From Microcystis panniformis FACHB-1757 (GTDB lineage: Bacteria > Cyanobacteriota > Cyanobacteriia > Cyanobacteriales > Microcystaceae): a DNA stretch of 64,000 bases. The stretch lies in contig NZ_CP011339.1 of NCBI RefSeq assembly GCF_001264245.1, positions 4,774,001 through 4,838,000 of the forward strand, written 5' to 3'. Under the pieces are notes generated by a model. The model worked only from the letters and a program-made list of their open reading frames with translations. It ran no database searches and had not been told where the DNA came from. Below, piece by piece: positions 60,915 to 64,000 of the stretch (position 1 is the first letter of the stretch; the number at the start of each line of letters is the position of its first letter). The translations under genes and the position numbers were made by a program.

Positions 60915-62966
60915 ATGTCCCCTAAAATTTTCAATCATCACTTTACTCCTCTTAAATCCCTCTCTCTGGGATTATTTCTCCTGCAAGCTTTCACTCCCCT
61001 TACCCTAGCTGCCCCCCCGCGAGAACTGGATAAAACCGTCGGCTGTGATATTCTGGTGGTGGGTGGTGGTTTAGCCGGTGCCGGTGCGGCCTACGAAGCT
61101 TTATTATTAGGAAAAACCGTCTGTTTAACCGAGATTACCGACTGGGTGGGGGGACAGATATCTTCTCAGGGAACCTCCGCATTAGATGAAAGACGGACAC
61201 AAAGAGAAAAATTATTTTTCCCGAAAGGTTATCTAGAATTTAGGGAAAGAATTAGAAAGCATTACGGGAAACGCAACCCCGGAGAATGTTGGGTAAGCGG
61301 GTCTTGTTTTTTGCCTTTTGATGGACATAAATTATTATTTCAACAGTTAGAAGACGCTGCCAAAAAAGGCAAAGGAACCCTGAAATGGTTTCCCTCCACG
61401 GTAGTCAAAGAATTAAATATTGAAACTTTACCCAATCGCGGCACTGGTCAACAGATTACCAGTGTAATTGCTATTCAACATAGTCCCGCAAAAGGTACTC
61501 CTCCCCTAAATACCGAGTTTTTATCGCAAAAAATGGAGGATATCTATCGCTACGAAAATTCTCCCCGTTTTGATAAGAAAATCCTCCGTTTTGTCCCCAA
61601 ATCCTCCCAACCGAATCAATTAGCAGATTGGTATGTGATTGAAGCGACCGAAACCGGGGAAATAATCGGATTATCAGATATTCCCTACCGTTTAGGTGTC
61701 GATAAGCGCAGTTATCTCGAACCTTCTTCCTCTAGCGTCACTGGAGACCCCTACTGTACCCAAGGCTTTACCTATACCTTCGCCATGGAGGAAACAGAAA
61801 AACCACAAACCCACGAGAAACCCGTTTATTATGAACGCTATGCCCCCTATTTTAGCTATGAATTGCCGCGATTAGCCGATTTTGACCTCGTTTTCACCTA
61901 TCGTCGTATTTGGAGTCCACAACTGGGTAAAGAGAAAACCTTTGGGGGAATTACTTTTACCGAACCCGTCCCGGGGGATATCTCCATGCAGAATTGGACT
62001 TGGGGAAATGATTACCGTCCGGGGACTGCTAAGGATAACTTTATCTACACCCGTGAACAGTTGCAAGAGTTAGGACAGTTATCTCCGGGGGGATGGATGG
62101 GAGGATTACGCACCGAAACCCTCGCGAGGGGCGAAGAACACGCCATTTCCTACTATTATTGGTTAGTAGAAGGAACCACCGATTCCCAGTTAGGAGACGG
62201 GGTAAAAGTTCCCCATTTGAATAACCGTTATCTGTCCGGTTTTGATTCTCCCATGGGAACTGCCCACGGTTTGTCAAAATATCCCTATATTCGGGAAGCA
62301 AGACGGATTATCGGTCGTCCTTCCCTGACTTTCCCCGCTGGTTTTACCGTCACAGAAATCGATATTTCCCGACAAAATTTTCAAAGTGATTTCTATCGTC
62401 AAAATCTTTCTCCGGCAGAATATCGGCGCTTAATTGCCACCTTGGCAGGATTAGAGGGATTTTCCGTACTTGATGGCACATTATCCCCCGATCAGGCCGT
62501 TAAACGCAAGCGCTCTACCATTTACCCCGATTCCGTCGGTATCGGTCACTATGCGATTGATTTTCATCCCTGCATGACGGAACATCCCCCCGAAAAACCG
62601 GGTAATACAGAAAAAGCAGGAGAAAGACAGGGACAGGGCCAAGCTTATCCTTTTGAGATACCTTTAAGGGCTATAATTCCCCAAAAAATCGATAATTTAC
62701 TGATAGCGGGTAAAAGTATCGCTCTCAGTCATATTGCCGCGGCCGCCTATCGTGTCCATTCCTTCGAGTGGTCCTCTGGGGTAGCTGCTGGCATCACGGC
62801 AGTGTATGCTTTAGATAATAATGTACTGCCCTATCAATTAGTAGAAAGTGATTTTCTCATCGGGAATAAACAATTGCGAGAATTACGGCAAAAAATCGAC
62901 GCAAGTGGTAATCCAACTGTGTTCCCCGATGCCTCAATTTTCCGGTCGATGGATGATTGGTATTAA
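60915..62966 (+). CDS. Secreted FAD-dependent oxidoreductase
   Basis: 683 aa. A signal peptide (SLSLGLFLLQAFTPLTLAAP) is followed by the FAD-binding dinucleotide fold CDILVVGGGLAGAGAAYEA and GKTVCLTEITDWVGGQISSQ. NNLLIAGKSIALSHIAAAAY (from DNLLIAGKS) closes the fold near residue 595. This is the FAD_oxidored family (bacterial proteins of unknown substrate), here with an export signal. A 32-bp hairpin starts a few bases after the stop codon. Confidence 0.85.
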   Translation: MSPKIFNHHFTPLKSLSLGLFLLQAFTPLTLAAPPRELDKTVGCDILVVGGGLAGAGAAYEALLLGKTVCLTEITDWVGGQISSQGTSALDERRTQREKLFFPKGYLEFRERIRKHYGKRNPGECWVSGSCFLPFDGHKLLFQQLEDAAKKGKGTLKWFPSTVVKELNIETLPNRGTGQQITSVIAIQHSPAKGTPPLNTEFLSQKMEDIYRYENSPRFDKKILRFVPKSSQPNQLADWYVIEATETGEIIGLSDIPYRLGVDKRSYLEPSSSSVTGDPYCTQGFTYTFAMEETEKPQTHEKPVYYERYAPYFSYELPRLADFDLVFTYRRIWSPQLGKEKTFGGITFTEPVPGDISMQNWTWGNDYRPGTAKDNFIYTREQLQELGQLSPGGWMGGLRTETLARGEEHAISYYYWLVEGTTDSQLGDGVKVPHLNNRYLSGFDSPMGTAHGLSKYPYIREARRIIGRPSLTFPAGFTVTEIDISRQNFQSDFYRQNLSPAEYRRLIATLAGLEGFSVLDGTLSPDQAVKRKRSTIYPDSVGIGHYAIDFHPCMTEHPPEKPGNTEKAGERQGQGQAYPFEIPLRAIIPQKIDNLLIAGKSIALSHIAAAAYRVHSFEWSSGVAAGITAVYALDNNVLPYQLVESDFLIGNKQLRELRQKIDASGNPTVFPDASIFRSMDDWY

Positions 62967-62969
62967 TTA

Positions 62970-63001
62970 GGGTTTGCTGAAAAAACTTTTTCAGCAGACC
63001 C
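62970..63001 (+). terminator. Solo inverted-repeat hairpin of family E ends, placed as terminator
   Basis: GGGTTTGCTGAAAAA-ac-TTTTTCAGCAGACCC is nearly perfect and consists only of the two ends of family E. It begins three bases after the stop of the FAD gene (62964-62966). TAATTA precedes it but no second copy follows. Confidence 0.6.
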
Positions 63002-63058
63002 TAGGTACTGCTCATCCATGTCTCTCAGATTGCCCGATTTCGTCCCCCCCCTCAACGG

Positions 63059-64000
63059 TTACGACTGTTTTGGGTTGAGAATACTATTAATAATCAGAGC
63101 GTTTTTGGGAAGATAAGGAGGATCAATCATTTCACGATGAATACCAGTGGCATAATGATTGATTCTTTCCCCTTTTGTTGCTTGTGTCCAATCATCTTGA
63201 GCTTCATAGTTTCCCTCAGCACGAATCAAATGAATAGTCCCTTGAATTTGTACATTTTTTAAGTCAGAATTCCAAAGAAAATTAAAGTATTCCCACACTT
63301 GATTATAAGTGCGATTGCGGAGTTTTTGATTCTCTAAAAAGTAACCTCTTAATTCCTGACGTTTGGGATTTAATAAGAAAGCATCAACCCCTTCTTGAAT
63401 CTCTGACATATCAGCTTTTTTAGCCTCACGTCCTCCTCTGTAAGTATCCAGTAAAATGACATCAGAAACAACTCTCCCTCGACTTTCTAATTGTTGCGCC
63501 ATTAACATCGCTAAAAATCCGCCGGCGGAATGTCCCATTAATTTTATATCTTGATTCTGAGCCAAATCCTCAATTAATTCAGCGTATTTTTCTAACATTA
63601 ATTCATCGCTAATATACCGGAAAGTATAAATAGCATAATTCGTTAGATACTCTGCTAAATTGGCATAAGCAGCAGCGAAACCAAGGGCGGGGGGAAATAA
63701 AAAGACGGCCTTTTCTTGCTCCTTATTAAACACCACATAAGGGCGTTCTTTCGGTTGAATATTCATCTCTTGAGCATAGATAATATAATCGCTTAATTCG
63801 GCTACTGTTGGCTTTTCATAAATCATTGATAAAGGAATTTCTATGGCCATTTTTTCATAAATTAAAGCCATAAGATTCATAGCTTGTAAGGAATGACCCC
63901 CCAACTCAAAGAAGTTATCATTAACCCCTATCTTGCCAGCTTGTAGAAGTTGTTGCCAAAGGCTTACTAAGATAGTTTCCGTTGAATTGCGGGGGGCTAA
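63059..64000 (-). CDS. NRPS/PKS C-terminal end: carrier protein (PCP) and thioesterase (5' part outside window)
   Basis: The minus frame is open to the window edge (313 codons visible). The PCP has the phosphopantetheine site NDNFFELGGHSLQAMNLMA. The thioesterase follows: AVFLFPPALGFAAAYANLAE, the nucleophile motif LMGHSAGGFLAMLMAQQL, the acidic residue region VILLDTYRGG and a C-terminal His (GIHREMID). It releases a peptide product from a modular synthetase. The product cannot be assigned from this part; Microcystis makes several NRPS peptides. Confidence 0.88.
   Translation of the reverse strand, partial: LAPRNSTETILVSLWQQLLQAGKIGVNDNFFELGGHSLQAMNLMALIYEKMAIEIPLSMIYEKPTVAELSDYIIYAQEMNIQPKERPYVVFNKEQEKAVFLFPPALGFAAAYANLAEYLTNYAIYTFRYISDELMLEKYAELIEDLAQNQDIKLMGHSAGGFLAMLMAQQLESRGRVVSDVILLDTYRGGREAKKADMSEIQEGVDAFLLNPKRQELRGYFLENQKLRNRTYNQVWEYFNFLWNSDLKNVQIQGTIHLIRAEGNYEAQDDWTQATKGERINHYATGIHREMIDPPYLPKNALIINSILNPKQS

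Noticed and set aside
1..64000. tRNA or rRNA genes
   Set aside because: I saw no cloverleaf-like sequence with a GTTCRA-type T loop and no rRNA-like stretch; a dedicated RNA search could not be run.

Overview
The window looks like a Microcystis-type unicellular cyanobacterium. Supporting signs are phosphoribulokinase, the photosystem II repair protein Psb32, a phytyl-naphthoquinone methyltransferase, Tic22, several cyanobacteria-only families (DUF3038, DUF4335, MEKHLA, a TIGR02450-type Trp-rich protein), recurrent HIP1-like gcgatcgc octamers, an NRPS end at the right edge and a very heavy load of small non-autonomous mobile elements. The genus call rests on recognition of this pattern, not on a search.

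Layout. 1-6 kb: the end of a DegT-type aminotransferase, a Roco protein (LRR-Roc-COR-2TM) with almost identical 69-bp repeats, and psb32. 6-16 kb: DUF2993, DUF445, menG, an MBL-fold hydrolase, a methyltransferase, a DMT exporter, an AI-2E transporter, aroE, an amino-acid ABC permease and a Ycf41/SSB-like protein. 16-27 kb: an eroded accessory stretch holding TA remnants, a Na+/H+ antiporter, DUF3038, a 49-copy heptamer array, a frameshifted DUF4335 gene, an FGE-sulfatase-domain protein whose C-terminus looks like a diversity-generating-retroelement variable region, a tnpB remnant and a NifX-like gene broken by a 231-bp element. 27-35 kb: Trp-rich protein, lexA, nifJ, a dihydroorotate-dehydrogenase-like gene and pfkA (fermentative and glycolytic carbon metabolism). 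35-45 kb: accessory island with RHH/DUF2283 small genes, a coiled-coil gene split by a MITE, a three-gene locus of STAND NTPase-WD40, coiled-coil membrane protein and small helical protein, and a pstS-like gene split by an IS607 element whose tnpB is itself split by a 91-bp MITE. 45-64 kb: queF, an M20 amidohydrolase, MEKHLA, pyrF, prmC, tic22, mtnA, a NarL-type regulator, prk, FHA-GGDEF-EAL, an APH/P-loop fusion, Uma2, an FAD oxidoreductase and the PCP-TE end of an NRPS.

The most interesting system is at 37.2-41.6 kb. A small protein with an N-terminal glycine/alanine-rich helix ends in a motif of the form GDxxFKGIAGDISGGxIxQ. The same motif sits at the N-terminus of a STAND NTPase-WD40 protein encoded downstream in the same operon. 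This is the arrangement expected of an amyloid-signalling (BASS-like) regulated cell-death pair. Second is the NNC-rich variable region of the FGE protein. Third is the mobile-element archaeology: at least three element families with TA target duplication or TAAGT-type ends, one ISL3-like MITE family with 7-8 bp duplications, and one family with 6-bp AT-rich duplications. Several empty sites can be rebuilt exactly, in frame.
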